Below, one piece after another: positions 13,240 to 26,362 of a DNA stretch of 64,000 nt. Position 1 is the stretch's first letter, and each line of letters begins with the position of its first letter. The stretch comes from Solanum dulcamara (Eukaryota > Streptophyta > Magnoliopsida > Solanales > Solanaceae): NCBI RefSeq assembly GCF_947179165.1, contig NC_077241.1:32049246-32113245 (forward strand). The letters are read 5' to 3'. A model generated the notes under the pieces. The model worked only from the letters and a program-made list of their open reading frames with translations. It did not search any database and was not told the origin of the DNA. The position numbers and the translations under genes were made by a program.

Positions 13240-13304
13240 TTTCATGCCCTAAGTGTGGCCAACACTCAAAAATCATTGTTGGTTCCTTAGTGAACCCTTG
13301 GCCT
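13240..13304 (-). repeat. Element B 5' LTR fragment
   Basis: Only 65 bp, homologous to the low end of the B 3' LTR starting at 1128 (shared blocks CACCCT-like, GCCAACACTC-like). It is interrupted at 13304 by the TGTAAC start of element D's LTR. Confidence 0.7.
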
Positions 13305-15526
13305 TGTAACATCCCACACTATTCTAACTAAGATTGAACCCAAAGAGCATTGAGAAAGTTAGTGTAGTGTAGTTGTTCAATGGACTACGAGGGTCACCTA
13401 TGACCCGTAGAACTTTCTACGACTCATAGGGATGACTCGTAGGTCCCCTAACACTCAAGTTTTAAGCACTTCCAGGAGCTAACTCTAAGACTCAGATAAT
13501 GTTGTATGACCCGTAGAGTCTCTTCATAAATATTATGTCACAATACAATTCTACTAGAATATGCACTAAGTTCCACGACTGGATCCTACAACCCATAACA
13601 ATTCTTACAGATTGTAGGACGGTCTGTAGTCCCAAACCCCAATCATTCAAGGAGATCCTATAAGCAATCCCTAAGAGCTCTTGAAGAATTTATGACTTAT
13701 AAAGAAGGCTCATAGATCTAACAAAACCCTAACCAGTGAGCTCCCATTTTATGCACAAGCTTCTATGATTGGTCTTATATGATCTGTAGAAGGACTCATG
13801 GGCAGAAAGTGTAAATTTTAATGAGGGTTTGTTTTTTCTTTTCCCACCATCAACCAAGAAAAACCCTGATATTTTAGGACTAAAATATATCCCTTATCAG
13901 TACCCAATGTTCATTTTCTCTCATTAACACTTAGAATATTTTGAGAGAAAGGATTGGTGAGAAGGAGAAAAGCTAGGGTTCATGTGTTTCAACCAATTTC
14001 TTTGAGTTTCAATTAGATCATTGATATTCCAAATATATAAGGATAATTATAACGTTGGAATGAGTTTTTCCTCACTTCCTTCATCTTCGCTCAATCAAGT
14101 TTGAGTTTCAATCCCATGAAATTGAGTTCTTGAATTATCTATGTAATTTCTTATTTAGTTTGTTGCATTTATAAGTAAATTGTGATCATTTTCATGATTT
14201 GAGCTCTTGAATTATCATTCATGTCTACATTCACATGAACCATAGTTGAGTAATTTACATTGTTAAATTCTATGCATCATTTTGAGTTTAAAGAAGGATA
14301 TATTTTATCTTTTCATTGAGAAAGAGTTGAGTAAGAATATGTGTTTGAGAAGTCTTTCATTCACAAATTTTTGGAGCATGATCACTATTGAGTCTAAATG
14401 AGTTTGAGTAACTATGAATTTAAATACTTATCTTGAAAGTGATTGATATTGTTAAAGCTATATTTTATGCATTTAAATGAGATTGAAAAAGTATAACATT
14501 TTTAAATAGAAGAGTTCAGTTGAGAAGAGTTCAGCCAATTAAGAAAAATCCAATGAGACTAAATTAGCATGCTTTGAGTACTTACACTCACTTGATAATA
14601 TGAGCATAATAAATATATTTTTGAGAGTTGTATTAAGAACCAATTTGAGTAATAGTATAGAACAGGTCGAACCCCATAAATTACGTAGCCATCGTAGGAG
14701 AGAATCATAAAGTTAGTTCAGGTAGCTCCTCACTTCAGTCCTTGATACACACTTTTATTGGATCTATGAGATGAGTTGTGTTCCTTACACTGACAAGGTA
14801 TTAGATGGTTGTGGAAATGACATTAATTTATTTTATCATCATGATTCTCATAGCGTTGGTTGTCGTTAGACAAACTCTCCAAAGAGTAAAATACTATTTT
14901 TATACTAAGTTATTTTTCATTGTCTAAATTTTCCAAATCACTATTGACTTCATATATTACATGCTTTATAGAGTTATTGATTATTCATTCTATTGAGTTG
15001 AGTATCTTTGAGTAAGTTTCTTTTCAACAATTTTACATACCATGCATGCCATATATTGACACCATTCAGTGCTACATCATTTATGATGTACATACAGGTG
15101 ATAGAGATCCTCAACGGGTGCATCGTTGAAGATCATATTTTTTCAACTTTTGGTGAAACCTCTTTGCATTTGGAGGATCTATTGAGTAATTATTTTAGTC
15201 ATTTATTATTAGTATTTCAGGTAGTCACGGTCCTATATCGTTTCCTATTCCGAGTCATTATACTTCATGGAATAGACATAGACAAAGTTTGGAGTTTATT
15301 TTAGATTTCAGAGTGCATGTTTTTAAATAACTTTTATTTATATATTTTACTATTGAGACTTATATTGGGAGGTTAAAATTATGTTCTTGTTTATGCACAT
15401 CTAAGTTGTATTTTCTATAAGTTAAGTTTTCTACTTAGTGATTGAGCCAAGCAAATGGTTTGCTTGGGAACCAAAAATGGTTTCTAGGTCATAGCCACAC
15501 CTAGAGGGTAGACTCAGGGTGTCACA
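13305..15526 (+). repeat. Element D 5' LTR
   Basis: 2,222 bp, starting TGTAACATCC and ending CAGGGTGTCACA, followed at once by the PBS. Related to B's LTR, which begins TGTAATACCC on the minus strand. Short ORFs inside are not conserved. Confidence 0.88.
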
Positions 15527-15530
15527 AATT

Positions 15531-15542
15531 TGGTATCAGAGC
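15531..15542 (+). other. Element D primer-binding site
   Basis: TGGTATCAGAGC, a perfect match to the 3' end complement of initiator tRNA-Met, four bases after the LTR end. Confidence 0.9.
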
Positions 15543-15591
15543 ACAGAGTTCAAAAGTCCTAGGATATTTATGAAGCCTAGTCTAGTAAAGT

Positions 15592-15631
15592 CCTCATTGT
15601 TAGTGTGAAGCGCGCCACATCTATAATGAGG
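15592..15631 (+). other. Element D leader hairpin with palindromic loop
   Basis: 40-nt stem-loop: outer arms CCTCATT (15592-15598) and AATGAGG (15625-15631) pair perfectly. A 4x4 internal loop follows, then inner arms GTGTG/CACAT with one G-U pair, and an 8-nt loop AAGCGCGC whose last six bases are self-complementary. Same size and register as in E, G and H. Confidence 0.75.
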
Positions 15632-15742
15632 AGGCTAAAGGACCCTAGGAAATTGTCTAACTTCTTTCATACTCTTATTTGTGCAATAGATTTTAACTCT
15701 ATAAAATCTCCTTATAATTTATGCGTTTGACATTTTTAGATC

Positions 15743-16873
15743 ATGCCTTCAAAATGCTCTCTCAATCAGAGGAGTATCACTGACAACGAGATTCCACCAA
15801 TATTTGGAATGTAGACCTAAAACTAAGTCTGAGCATCTTTGCCTAAGAATGAGAATTGAACTCAAAAGGTTCCACCAATTTCTCAACCCACCATGACTTC
15901 TGAGGAAAATTTTAGAGGAAAAATTTTCATTCACACCTAGTTGATGACTCCTCAGTCTGGTCATCAAAGTACTTCAATCCCTAGCTCTAGTTATCAAGAG
16001 TCATCTGTTGCTACTAGAATTAGAGACTTTCCGAAGATGAACCCACTAGTCTTCACTAGATCCAGAGTAGAGAAGGATCCTAAGAAATTTATATATGAAA
16101 TGTGGAAGATTCTCAAATCCATGCATGCGATAAAGATTGAGGTAATTGAGTTTCTTTCCTATCAGCTGATGGATGTTGTAAATGTATAGTATAATCAGTT
16201 GGAGTAGAGTTGTCGTGAGAATGTTGAGCCTGCAGTCTAGGATGAGTTTGATAATGCATTCCTAGACCACTTCTTTCCATAGGAGTTGAGGGAAGAAATA
16301 GTTGAGGAGTTCATAAACCTAAAGAAAGAGGGGTTTACTATAAAAGAGTGTCGCCTTAAGTTCATTCCAGCTATCAAGGTATGCTCCATAGATAGTTCTA
16401 GATATAAGAACAAAACTGAGAAAGTTTGTCCCTATCCTGGGCAGGCATGTGAAGAAATGTCAGGTTGCATTATTGATTTCAGATATGGACACCTCCAAAC
16501 TTATGATGTATGCTCAGCAGGTGAGTAGAATAAGAAGAAAGATAGGGAGGAGCACCAGCATAAGAAATCCAAATCTTAAAGTAATGAGGTTAACCACTAG
16601 AAGAATAGTAAAGACAGTCGTCCTTTCTTCTAGATAAGGTCTTCTTTCTATTCACCCTCATCAACGAGTGCACCTGCAGTGAACAAGCGGAATAACTAGA
16701 GATCTTAGAGGAACCAGAACTTCATAGCTCAAGGGTCTAAATCTTAAGGTAGTGTAGCTGAAGGCTCTTCATGCAAACCACTTTATGGTAGGTGTAGTAG
16801 ACTACATTTGGGAGAGTGTCATGATGGAACTAATGATTGCTACAAGTGAGGCTAGATGGGTCAATTTATGAGA
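15743..16873 (+). pseudogene. Element D gag remnant
   Basis: Starts at ATG 15743 (MPSKCSLNQRSITDNEIP). The capsid-like region RIRDFPKMNPLVFTRSRVEK is at 16018-16080, followed by degraded ELREEIVEEFINLKKEGFTI near 16285-16345. A knuckle-like CYK.G.MGQFMR with two in-frame stops reaches the E insertion at 16873. Multiple frameshifts and stops; non-coding now. B carries the closest gag in the window. Confidence 0.82.
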
Positions 16874-19017
16874 TATTTATAAGACTGTAGATTTTAGAAA
16901 GTCAAAAAATAAGGATCAAAACACAAAAATCTTTAAATCTATAATTTTGGCACCAGATGATGACCACGGAGGGCATCACGGGCCGTAGTAGGCACTACGA
17001 GCCATGAAGCCTTCCATGTGACCTCTCCCCTAAAGCCTCCAAACATGAACCCAAGGCAAGGATCACAATTGGACACCACAAACCGTGGTGTTTTCTATGA
17101 TGGTCACTCATGCAGGTCACCCTACAGGGCTTGCACTACGCCCACTCTTCACATCCTGTGGTACACTTCACTAACCGTGAAGGGTCCCATGAAGAATGTT
17201 CTGAAACTTTCCCTATAACTCTCAAAAATTCTATATCAATTCAAACATCATGGACACCACCACGGACCGTGATGAGCATCACCGGCCTTGATGGGTCCTC
17301 CGTGGTGAGTCCTAGCTTCAGTTAAATAAGGGGTATTTTGTTCAATCTCTATTCTTTTATTAACATATGTGGATAATTTTGGGACTATATTTAGTACAAA
17401 AATATCCTAAATACTCTTTTATCTATTATTTTTCATCATTAACTCCCAATCAACTAAAAGACTTCTCTCTCAAAGCTCATCCAAAGTTCATCTTCTTCAT
17501 CAATCTTTTGGATAAGGTTTCTTCAATAACAAGTCTCCTTTTTCAATTCAAAGGTCAAATTCAATCAAGGTATATAGGGATTGATCCATGGATCCCTTTC
17601 ACCCATGGAGTCCCAAGGTTTCTACTCAATAGTTTATGAATTTCAATTGGTTTTGTAATCCTAGTCTTGTGAATTGCATTGGACTATTTGAATTATATTT
17701 TTAATCATTATATTTGATCATTATAAGTATGTTTCTACATGAATTACATGATTTTAAGTTTAATTATTATTGCCCATGCATGAAGCCTATTTTCTATGAT
17801 AACATTATGAAGTATGATTATGAATTTAATGGAATCAGGTATTATCATGATTTTCATTCAAGTTTACTATGTCTATGAGTTTTATTCAAAATTCAAGTAT
17901 GAATTGTGTTCATGAATCACATGTACGTTCAAAGTATGAATTACATGCAAGTTATGAAGTAAGGTAACTTAGGGTCGTATGTGGTAAGTTAGGACCTAAC
18001 TATATGAATTTTCCAAATAAGACTGTAATGATAAAAGGACAATTATCACATTACAAGTACGTTATGAAATGAGCTATTCAATTAAATATGAAGTGTATGA
18101 ATAGGTTATGGTATATACTAAGTATGTTACTAAGTTATGTATTCTATGGGATTTGACTTAGCACCGAGTGGACCTTGGGATAGGCACTCTCTCTCGTAGT
18201 TGAGGCAAAATACCCATAGAAATATCCCATTATCCCATAAACTATGTGCTACCATAGGTTGAATTCATAGCTTAGGTAGTGGATCTACATATAGCGTACG
18301 TTATAACCCATCAAGGGGGCTAGAGTCCACCTTGGCTAGTAGATTTCCTTTTTTTCATGTAGGGATAACATCAAGATTCTATATTATAGCTCGTATAATC
18401 TTAATGTCGGTTATAGTTCATATCCCACATATGTATGATCTCTTATGTATTTTTATGATCTCAATTATGCTTTGATCATTATAATTCGCTCATGTCTTTA
18501 TTTATCTTATCTTAGCATGTACCTTACTCGATCAGTGAATCCCATTATTTACATTGCATGTCATGCCCTCATACTTAGTACATTCAAATGTACTAACGCA
18601 TATTATTGCTTACATTGTCTTATAATGTAGGGGTTGAGGATCATGCTCCAATCACACGTGGCTATTAGAGTCCCTTATCGACAAAGTATTGGTGAGCCCC
18701 TATCTACCAAGGAATAGTTATGAGTTGCTTATTTCTTCTTTCAAAGATATTTATTTTTTCTATTTTGAGGTTGAGCTAGGAACATGTCTTAGTCCCCTCT
18801 ATTTTCATGTAGTAGAGGCATTTGTTGGACATATATTTAGTGTCTATGATATCAAATTCTCATACTCTTTATGATTCATGATTTAGACTCCTTCTTATAT
18901 TATTTTCCATACTTATTTTACCTTATGTATGCTTTATGATATGTCAAGAGGCTTGGTTGGAACCCTTTGGGGTTTTGATCTTCATGTTACGACTAGGCCC
19001 AAGGTCGGGTCGTGACA
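16874..19017 (+). repeat. Element E 5' LTR
   Basis: 2,144 bp, starting TATTTATAAGAC (3' copy TATTATAAGACC at 35237) and ending GGTCGGGTCGTGACA. Contains CACGGAGG/CCGTGATG-rich U3 sequence at 16960-17310 and the hairpin TTAGTAC/GTACTAA at 18575-18596. Same broad LTR family as C. Confidence 0.88.
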
Positions 19018-19021
19018 AACT

Positions 19022-19033
19022 CTATATCAGAGC
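19022..19033 (+). other. Element E primer-binding site
   Basis: CTATATCAGAGC, a mutated initiator-tRNA-Met PBS (nine of twelve bases as in D), five bases after the LTR end. Confidence 0.75.
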
Positions 19034-19083
19034 ACAAGGTTTAAGATGTCCTAGGGTGTCCAATATGCCGCGTCAAGTAGAGT

Positions 19084-19123
19084 CTTATTCATGATTGTGA
19101 AGCATGCCACATCTATGAATAGG
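19084..19123 (+). other. Element E leader hairpin with palindromic loop
   Basis: 40-nt stem-loop: outer arms CTTATTCAT (19084-19092) and ATGAATAGG (19115-19123), nine pairs with one G-U; a 3x3 internal loop; inner TGTG/CACA; loop AAGCATGC with self-complementary GCATGC at 19102-19107. The arm sequences differ from D, G and H but the pairing is kept. Confidence 0.75.
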
Positions 19124-19236
19124 AGGCTATAAGGCATTTTAGGAAATTCTCACTTCTTTCATAATCTATGTTGTGCTATAGAGTTTACCATAAGACTTCC
19201 TTTCTGTAATGATGTTCCTTTGCAATTTTCAGAAAT

Positions 19237-19976
19237 ATGCCTCTAAGAAAACCACCATTCCTAAGAAGGAATAATTTTAATGACAACCAAGCTCCCCCGG
19301 TACCTCAACACAATGGTCCCCTATCGGACCAAGTGACCAATGCGGATTCTCGACCGCTACTACTATGCTAGCCCAAGTTATGGAAAATTAAGGGGTTGTG
19401 GCTCCTCTCTATGTTCCCACTCTAGCTTAGAGGGTAAGAGACTTTGCAAGAATTAACCATACAAAGTTTCATGGCTCAAAGGTCAATGAGGATCCTCAAG
19501 AATTTATTGATGAGGTCTACAAAAGAGTGAGCATAATGGGAGTGTCATCGGAGGAGAAGATGGAGTTGGCAGCTTACGAACTCAAAAGTGTATCTCAAGT
19601 ATGGTATACTCAATGGAGAATGGAGAGAATGGATGAAGGACCAATTGAATGGGAAATCTTCAAACTTGATTTCCTTGATCGCTTTTTCCTTCTTGAACTA
19701 AGGGAAGCTAAGGTATTGGAGTTCATAAATCTTCGAAAAGGCAACATGGGAATAAGAGAATATGCCCTCAAGTTCATCAAGATCTCCAAATATGCTCCTT
19801 CATTAGTTGCCGACCCATATCCCCGAATAAGTCAATTCAAATTAGGGGTATATGATTTGGTTGACAAGGAGTGTCTTACCGCCATGCTTATTAAGGATAT
19901 GGATATATCTTGGCTAATGACTTTTGCCAAACAAATTGAGGGAGATAAACTAAAGGAGATAAGAATGAGAGTCTAA
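19237..19976 (+). pseudogene. Element E gag remnant
   Basis: ATG at 19237 (MPLRKPPFLRRNNFNDNQAP) with an early stop near 19370. The main capsid domain is open in another frame from about 19433 to 19976: RVRDFARINHTKFHGSKVNE, then DPQEFIDEVYKRV, ELAAYELKSVSQVWY, NLRKGNMGIREYALKFIK and DISWLMTFAKQIEG. This is the Retrotrans_gag layout. At least one frameshift separates the start from the domain, and the zinc-knuckle region after 19976 is scrambled. Confidence 0.85.
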
Positions 19977-22400
19977 GAGGGCCTGATATGAAGGTGGGTT
20001 CTCATATGATAAGTTCAGTGGTGGTAGTGTCCATTCTCAATAAGGCCAATGTTTGGGGAAAAAGTTTGTGAATGATACGGTGTCATACCCTAAGGTTCAG
20101 AGAGGAAGTGCAAATGCTACTATCCCTTCATTTTCCAAATGAGTAAGGTGTGGAATGAATCATGGAGGGTGATGTTTTATGGGAATGGATGCTTGCTTTT
20201 GATGTGGAAAAATGGGATATAGGCAATCCAAGTGCCCTCATGCTACCAACAAGGGTAGAGAAGTTCGTCCTCAAGGCCAAGTTGCTCAAGGTGTCCAAGC
20301 TATACAAGGTGTCCAAGCTCAACCTAGGAGAAGACAAAGCAACAAATAGTTTTATGCTCTCGATGGTACACAGGAGGTGGAAGAGACTCCTGATGTTGCT
20401 AGTGGTATATTATGGGTCTTTAACTTTAATGTGTATGCCTTGCTTTATTTGGGTACGAATTTTTCCTTTGTTACTCCTTATATGGCTATGAGGTTTAATG
20501 TTAGCCTTGAAATATTGATGTAGCCTTTTCCATTTATACTCTCGTAAGTGAGTCAGTTATGGCTGAAAGAGTCTATAGGAAGTGTCTCGTGTCAGTTCTG
20601 CATAAACTTATCCTTTGTGATCTTGTTGAACTTAACTTGACCGATTTTAACATTATTCTTGGTATGTATTGGTTACATGCCTCCTATGCGTCCATATGTT
20701 GTAGAACCTGAGTGGTCAAATTGTAATTTCATAGTGAGCCTATCTTTGAATTGAAGGGTCACGATTCAATGGTTAAGGGTCAATTCATTTCATTTCTTAA
20801 GGCCCGAAAAATTATTTCCAAAGGGTGCATCTATCACTTACTGAGGGTTAGGGATGTTAATTCTAAAATTCCTACTCTTGAGTTAGTTACAGTAGTTAAC
20901 GAATTTCCAGAAGATTTTCCCGAAGATCTCCTAGGCATTTCTCCCAAAATGGAAATATACTTCGATATTGATCTTCTACCCGATATACAGCCTATCTCTA
21001 TTCCTCCTTACCGTATGGCTTCACCAGAATTTAAGGAGTTGAAGAAACAACTGAAGGATTTGTTGAATAAGGGTTTTATAGGCTGAGCATTTCACCATGT
21101 GGTGCTTTCATGTTATTTGTGAAGAAAAAAGATGGGTCACACCGAATGTGTACAACATATCGCCAACTGAACAAGGTCATAATCAAGAGTAAGTATCCCA
21201 TCCTAAGGACTGATGACTTGTTCGATCAGCTTCAAGGAGCTAGTTACTTTACAAATATTGACCTCCGATCAGGTTATCATCAACTCCGAGTGAGGGAGTG
21301 TGATATTTCAAAAAACACCTTTAGAACTCGATATAGTCATTTTGAATTTTTGGTTATGTCTTTAGGACTAATGAATGCCCCTACAGCTTTTATGGATTTG
21401 ATGAAGAGGGTATTTAGGCAATATTTCAATATGTTTGTGATTGTATTTATTGATGATATTCTGATATACTCGTGGAGTGAGAAAGTGCATGCCAATAATT
21501 TAAAGATTGTGTTACAAATTCTCAAAGGGCGAATGTTGTATGCAAAGTTTAGAAAATGTAATTTTTTGATAAGGTCAGTTGCTTTCCTTGGTCATATTAT
21601 TTCCGGTGAAAGAATTATGGTTGATTCGAAGAAGATAGAAGCTATCAAGAATTGGCCTAGACCATTGATTTCTTCTGATATTCAGAGTTGTATACGCTTA
21701 ACTAGTTATTATAGATGGTTTATTGAAGGTTTCTCTTCCATTGCATTGCATTTGATAGCTTTGACTAAAAAGAAGGTAAAATTCCAATAGTCTGAGGTAT
21801 ATGAGAATAACTTTCGAGAGTTGAATGATAGACTTATCTCTGCTTCGGTGTTGACTTTGCTAGAAGGTTTTGATAGTTTTATTGTATATTGTGATGCTTT
21901 ACAAGTCGTTCTTGGTTGTTTCCTAAAGAAAAATAGCAAAGTAATAGCTTATGCTTCAAGGCAACTCAAGATATATGAGACAAATTATCCAACTCATGAT
22001 TTGGAATTGGCTGCGGTGGTATTCACTTTGAAATTATGGAAACACTATCTCTATGGTGTTCATGTAAATGGTTTCACCGATCATAAGAGTTTCCAATATG
22101 TATTCATTCAAAAGGACTTAAACCTTAGACAAAGAAGATAGCTTGAACTATTGAAGGATTATGACATGAGTGTTCTATACCATCCTGGCAAGAAGAATGT
22201 GGTCGCTTATTCTCTCAGTAGATTGATTATGAAAAGTATTTCCTATGTTGATGATGAGAAGAAAGAGTTAGTTTGGGATGTGCATAGGTTAGCCCATTTG
22301 GGTGTACAATTGGTTGATTCGGAAACTGGTATTATTGTGCAAAATAGTTTTGAGTAGTATCTCATGGTTAATGTAAAATCAAAACACGATGATGATCCCA
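19977..22400 (+). pseudogene. Element E protease, reverse transcriptase and RNase H remnants
   Basis: The retropepsin-like part is near 20430-20760 (FSFVTPYMAMRFNV); its active site reads ALLYLGTN where Asp is expected. The PR-RT linker is open at 20751-21086 ([20 protein letters not shown]). A frameshift at about 21086 leads into RT at 21110-21790: [24 protein letters not shown] and a complete FIDDILIYS box. RNase H covers 21821-22357 ([50 protein letters not shown]), broken by a TAG at 22139. The RT piece is 226 residues without a stop, the best-preserved part of E. Confidence 0.88.
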
Positions 22401-22470
22401 CTTTGGTTGAATTGAAGAAAATGGTGAAAAAAAAGCCATTAAAGCTTTTTTCCAAGGGGGAGATGATGTT

Positions 22471-23611
22471 TTGAGATATCAAGGCCGATTATGTGTGGCG
22501 AATGTAAAGGGCTTGAAAGATATGATATTGTTCGAAGCCCATAGTTCACGGTATTCTATTCATCATAGTTCTATGAAGATGTATCAAGATTTGAGAGAAG
22601 TATATTGGTGGAATAGCATGAAAAGGGATATTATAGAATTTGTGGCTAAGTAGCCTAATTGACAAAAAGTCAAAGTTGAGCATCAAAAATCAAGAGATTT
22701 GGCTCAAGAAATTGAGATTCCTACTTGGAAGTAGTAAGCCTTGAATATGGAATTCATTACTGCTTTTTCTCATACTCATAGGCAACAGGATTCTATTTAG
22801 GTAATTGTTGACTGAATGACTAAGTCGACTCATTTTCTTCCTATTAAGACTTCATCTCAGCCGAGACTATGTTAGATTATATATTAATGAATTAGTAAAG
22901 CTCCATGGTGTCCTACTGTCTATCATTTTTGATCGAGGTACTTAGTTCACATCTAAGTTTTGGAGATCTTTCCAAAAGGTTCCAGGTACCCAAATAAAGC
23001 TTAGCACAACCTTTCATCCATAGATGGATAGTTAGGCCGAACGCACCATTCAGACATTAGAGGATATTTTAAGACATGCGTGATAGATTTTAAAGGAAAT
23101 TAAGATAACCATTTGCCGCTAATAGAGTTTGTGTATAATAATAGTATTCACTCTAGTATTAAGATGGCTCTATTTGAGGCTTTGTACGATAGAAGGTGTC
23201 GATCCCCTATAGGAAGTTTTAAGGTGGGAGAATTTGCATAAATAGGACCTGAGTTGGCTCTGGAAAAAGTTATACTCATTAGAGAAAGCTTGAAAAGGCC
23301 CAAAGCTGACAAAAATCCTATTCAGACGTGAGGAGAAACTTAAATTTGAAGTTAATGATTGGGTTTACTTGAAAATTTCACTCATGAAGGGTGGGATGCA
23401 TTTTGGTAAAAAGGGGATGCTAATTCCCCGCTATGTTATCCCATATAATATTTTGAGGCAAATTGGGAAAGTGTCTTATGAATTGGAATTACCTTCATAT
23501 TTAGCATCGGTGCATTCGGTGTTTCATATGTCATTATTGAGGAAGTTTGTTGGTGATCCTAGCTCCATTGTTCCATTATATAGCACTAAGATTAAGGAAG
23601 GTATTTCGTAC
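22471..23611 (+). pseudogene. Element E integrase remnant, cut by element G
   Basis: HHCC region at 22471-22680 (HSSRYSIHHSSMKMYQDLRE, then a stop where the CPNC motif should be). The integrase core at about 22740-23200 is full of stops, though [12 protein letters not shown] and DRG-like pieces are recognisable. The post-integrase GPY/F-type region is open from 23369 (KISLMKGGMHFGKKG; YELELPSYLASVHSVFHMS). The frame is interrupted at 23611 by G and resumes at 34820 in the chromodomain. Confidence 0.85.
23607..23611. repeat. Target-site duplication of element G, left copy
   Basis: CGTAC immediately before the TGTCACG terminus of G. The identical copy is at 34820-34824, directly after the TAACA terminus. 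Confidence 0.9.
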
Positions 23612-24039
23612 TGTCACGACCCAACCCCGTAGGCCGCGACTGGTGCCCGAGTTGGGCACCCAAACGTACCCTTATCCCAAATTAGTCTATTTTTTTTTTC
23701 GAATAAACAAATGTAGTGATTAGTAGAAATTGCTAAATATATCATAAAAATAGATATACGCACGAGAGTTGAAAGGTTGTCACAAAACACACAAAAATCC
23801 AAACCATATATACAAAACCCACAACATACCTCTGTCTACAGACCTCTACAGATGATAGCATAGTCATAAGACGGGACAGGGCCCCGTCGTACCCCTGACC
23901 AACATATCCAAATATACAGAGATAGAGTCAGTACCAAAATACAAGCTCCGAACAAAGGAGCACCGTCAATAACACAGCAGATGTCCTAAACCGGCGGATC
24001 AGCAAGTCAATCTTCGGTACCTGCAGGTATATAACGCAG

Positions 24040-24076
24040 CCCCCGAAGAAAGGGGGTCAGTACGGAAAATGTACTG
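24040..24076 (-). other. Paired hairpins in G LTR (R/U5 region)
   Basis: CCCCC (24040-24044) with GGGGG (24052-24056), and CAGTAC (24058-24063) with GTACTG (24071-24076). The same two hairpins occur in H's LTRs, and the second has a TTAGTAC/GTACTAA form in C and E. Confidence 0.6.
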
Positions 24077-24336
24077 ATTATGTGAAGCATGCACTGTACT
24101 ATATAAAATCATAATCTGAATAGTATATGCAAAACATGAAATCAATGTTTAGAATTTCAAAATGCTTATCAAAATCTCAAACCATATATGCACAGACATA
24201 TGCCATATCCGGCCCCATTAGGGACTCGGTGAACAAAGTGTGGTTGCCCTCCCATCATCGGCACCACGGCACAGCATAACACCAGAGTAGGGAATATCTC
24301 CGTAACAAATCATATCATATCAGATGGCCATATCAA

Positions 24337-24360
24337 ATCATATCATATCATATCATATCA
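24337..24360. repeat. TCATA microsatellite in G LTR
   Basis: About five units of a 5-bp repeat. The same run is in the other G LTR near 32525-32548. Confidence 0.85.
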
Positions 24361-26362
24361 CAAACATATATGTACATGGCACAGCATAACTCCGTGGCAT
24401 AATATTTACCACCCCATGGTACATGTCATACCTTCCCCCTCACGTCGGGACACGGCGAATAATGCAGAGAAATACGCACGAAAACATATCCTGGCCCAGG
24501 CTCAGTGAAAGAAGCATTGAGGCATCCACGAGTGGAGTAGTGAGAAACTAAATGTAATTTAAATTACAAAATATTTATACAGACTCGATGGCATAATTTC
24601 GATAACAAATCATAAAAGGAAACTTGAATAATAATAGTAGTACAAGTACTTCCAATATCACAATAGTCTATGTAAAAATAGTACTTCCGAATCATCTCTG
24701 TACTTCTAAATATATTATGGAAATTAATGGAATAATTATTCATATAATATTAGGAAGCATAGCAAAGAGTTTCTTTCAAATGCTACCTACCGTAATTCAA
24801 ACGGAATAACGAAGAAAAATTCAGAATAGTGGGGCCCACCTAGGTCAAATGAGGTGGCGTATATAAATCACGTGCGTTAGACTTCATAACATTATTTAGA
24901 AGAGTTTCAAGGTATTCGGAATTCATTTGTGCAAAATCTAGAAGTTTAGACAATTTTTCCAAAACTATTCATAATTACCTAATTCAATTCTATTGAATAG
25001 AAAAGGGAAATTTTCGAGCGTCGATTTCAAAGAGTAGAGTGATCCCCGAGGTTCGTATTCACTCCTATTACATCTAGGACATGCCAAGTGAAGAAAAGGT
25101 AAAGCTTTACATACCTTTTTGACGTTTTACGGTTGTCCAAAATCAATTCCCGTTTCCTCCAAAATCTACAATTGGTCACATTTACCAATTGCTATTCATA
25201 AGACTTTAAGAATTCAATTTTTCCAATACTTGTCTACAAAAATTTCGGCAGCATCTCCCCTATATATATGACAACCCCGAGATTACAACTCGGCCACAAT
25301 ATCAACAACCAAGCCAACAACAACACCAATTCCATCAATAATCAACTTAAACACACCATAACATAAATTGGTGTAATTTTCCAATTAGTGCAACAACTTC
25401 CAACCAAACTTTGCATTTCCAAATAAATATGAATATCTCATATCCATAATTAGTTTCAACTCATTCCAACATAAGTGAAAAATATTCCAAGTAAGCTATC
25501 CAAATTTTTTTCAACTCCATACTTCACTCAAAAATTCCATAAATACCACAAAAATATTAAAAATTCATTTTCTTTCTTCAACTTCACAACTAACAACAAC
25601 ACTCCATACTTTTAATAATTTACCTCCATATTCTTATAATATCATACTCAAATTACATAATTCCTACAAACTAGTTTAATACCAACTTACACCATTTAAA
25701 CTTCATTTATATCCCCAAAATCATAACCACAACTAACAAATTATACAAACTTATTTTTTTTTCCAATTACATCACCTAACCCATATTTCCAACTTCAATA
25801 AATTTCATCCAACTTCCATTTTCAACATCAAATAACTATCATAACTACTATACAAATACTACACAAAAATACTACACAAAAATATTACACAAAAATTGAA
25901 TAATTCTTACTCATATAAGAACATGTATACATGGCACCATATTACCATGAAAACTTCCGTATTTTCATAAATTCCATACACCTCCACATACTACAACATA
26001 TACAAACCTTCATAACATAATAAAATGAATCAATTCTTACCTTTTTCTTCTAGCTTCTTCACTTCCAAATCAATGAAACAAGTCTCCAAACTTCCAAAAC
26101 AACTACACCATGTTGTAGAGCACCCTTGACTTAGTAGGAATACTAGAAAATTATAATTTTTGGGGATGAAATTTGGAGGGTTGATTTACTCCCTCCTTGG
26201 CCGATTTTTCTCTTCCATTTTTCCTCAAGTTCTTCTCACTTCTAACTCTCTCAAATGGTCTAGAAATCTCTAGAATTTTATGACTAAGGCTCCCATGTGA
26301 AATTACCATTTTGCCCCTCACCTTTCCTAATATTTTCAAGTTGAAATTCCACCTTTGCCCTT

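Larger units (their letters stand above)
1128..13304 (-). mobile_element. Element B: degraded Ty3/gypsy chromovirus, minus strand, host of C and D
   Basis: B runs right to left: partial 5' LTR (13240-13304), tRNA-Met-type PBS (13224-13235), gag and protease (to 11314), then RT, RNase H and integrase (6574 to 3452), PPT and a 2.3 kb 3' LTR (1128-3435). It is split twice. Element C sits between 6575 and 11313 inside the protease-RT linker, and the flanking B sequences join up when C is removed. Element D cuts the 5' LTR at 13304. The 65 bp of 5' LTR align with the equivalent end of the 3' LTR (1128 onward) with many differences, so B is old. The rest of its 5' LTR is expected beyond the window. 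Confidence 0.85.
13305..16873 (+). mobile_element. Element D: 5' LTR and gag of a chromovirus inserted in B's 5' LTR
   Basis: Complete 5' LTR (13305-15526), PBS, leader and a degenerate gag, interrupted at 16873 by the 5' LTR of E exactly at the gag zinc knuckle. Pol and the 3' LTR are not in the window. If nesting is intact they follow E on the far side of the right edge. Confidence 0.85.
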
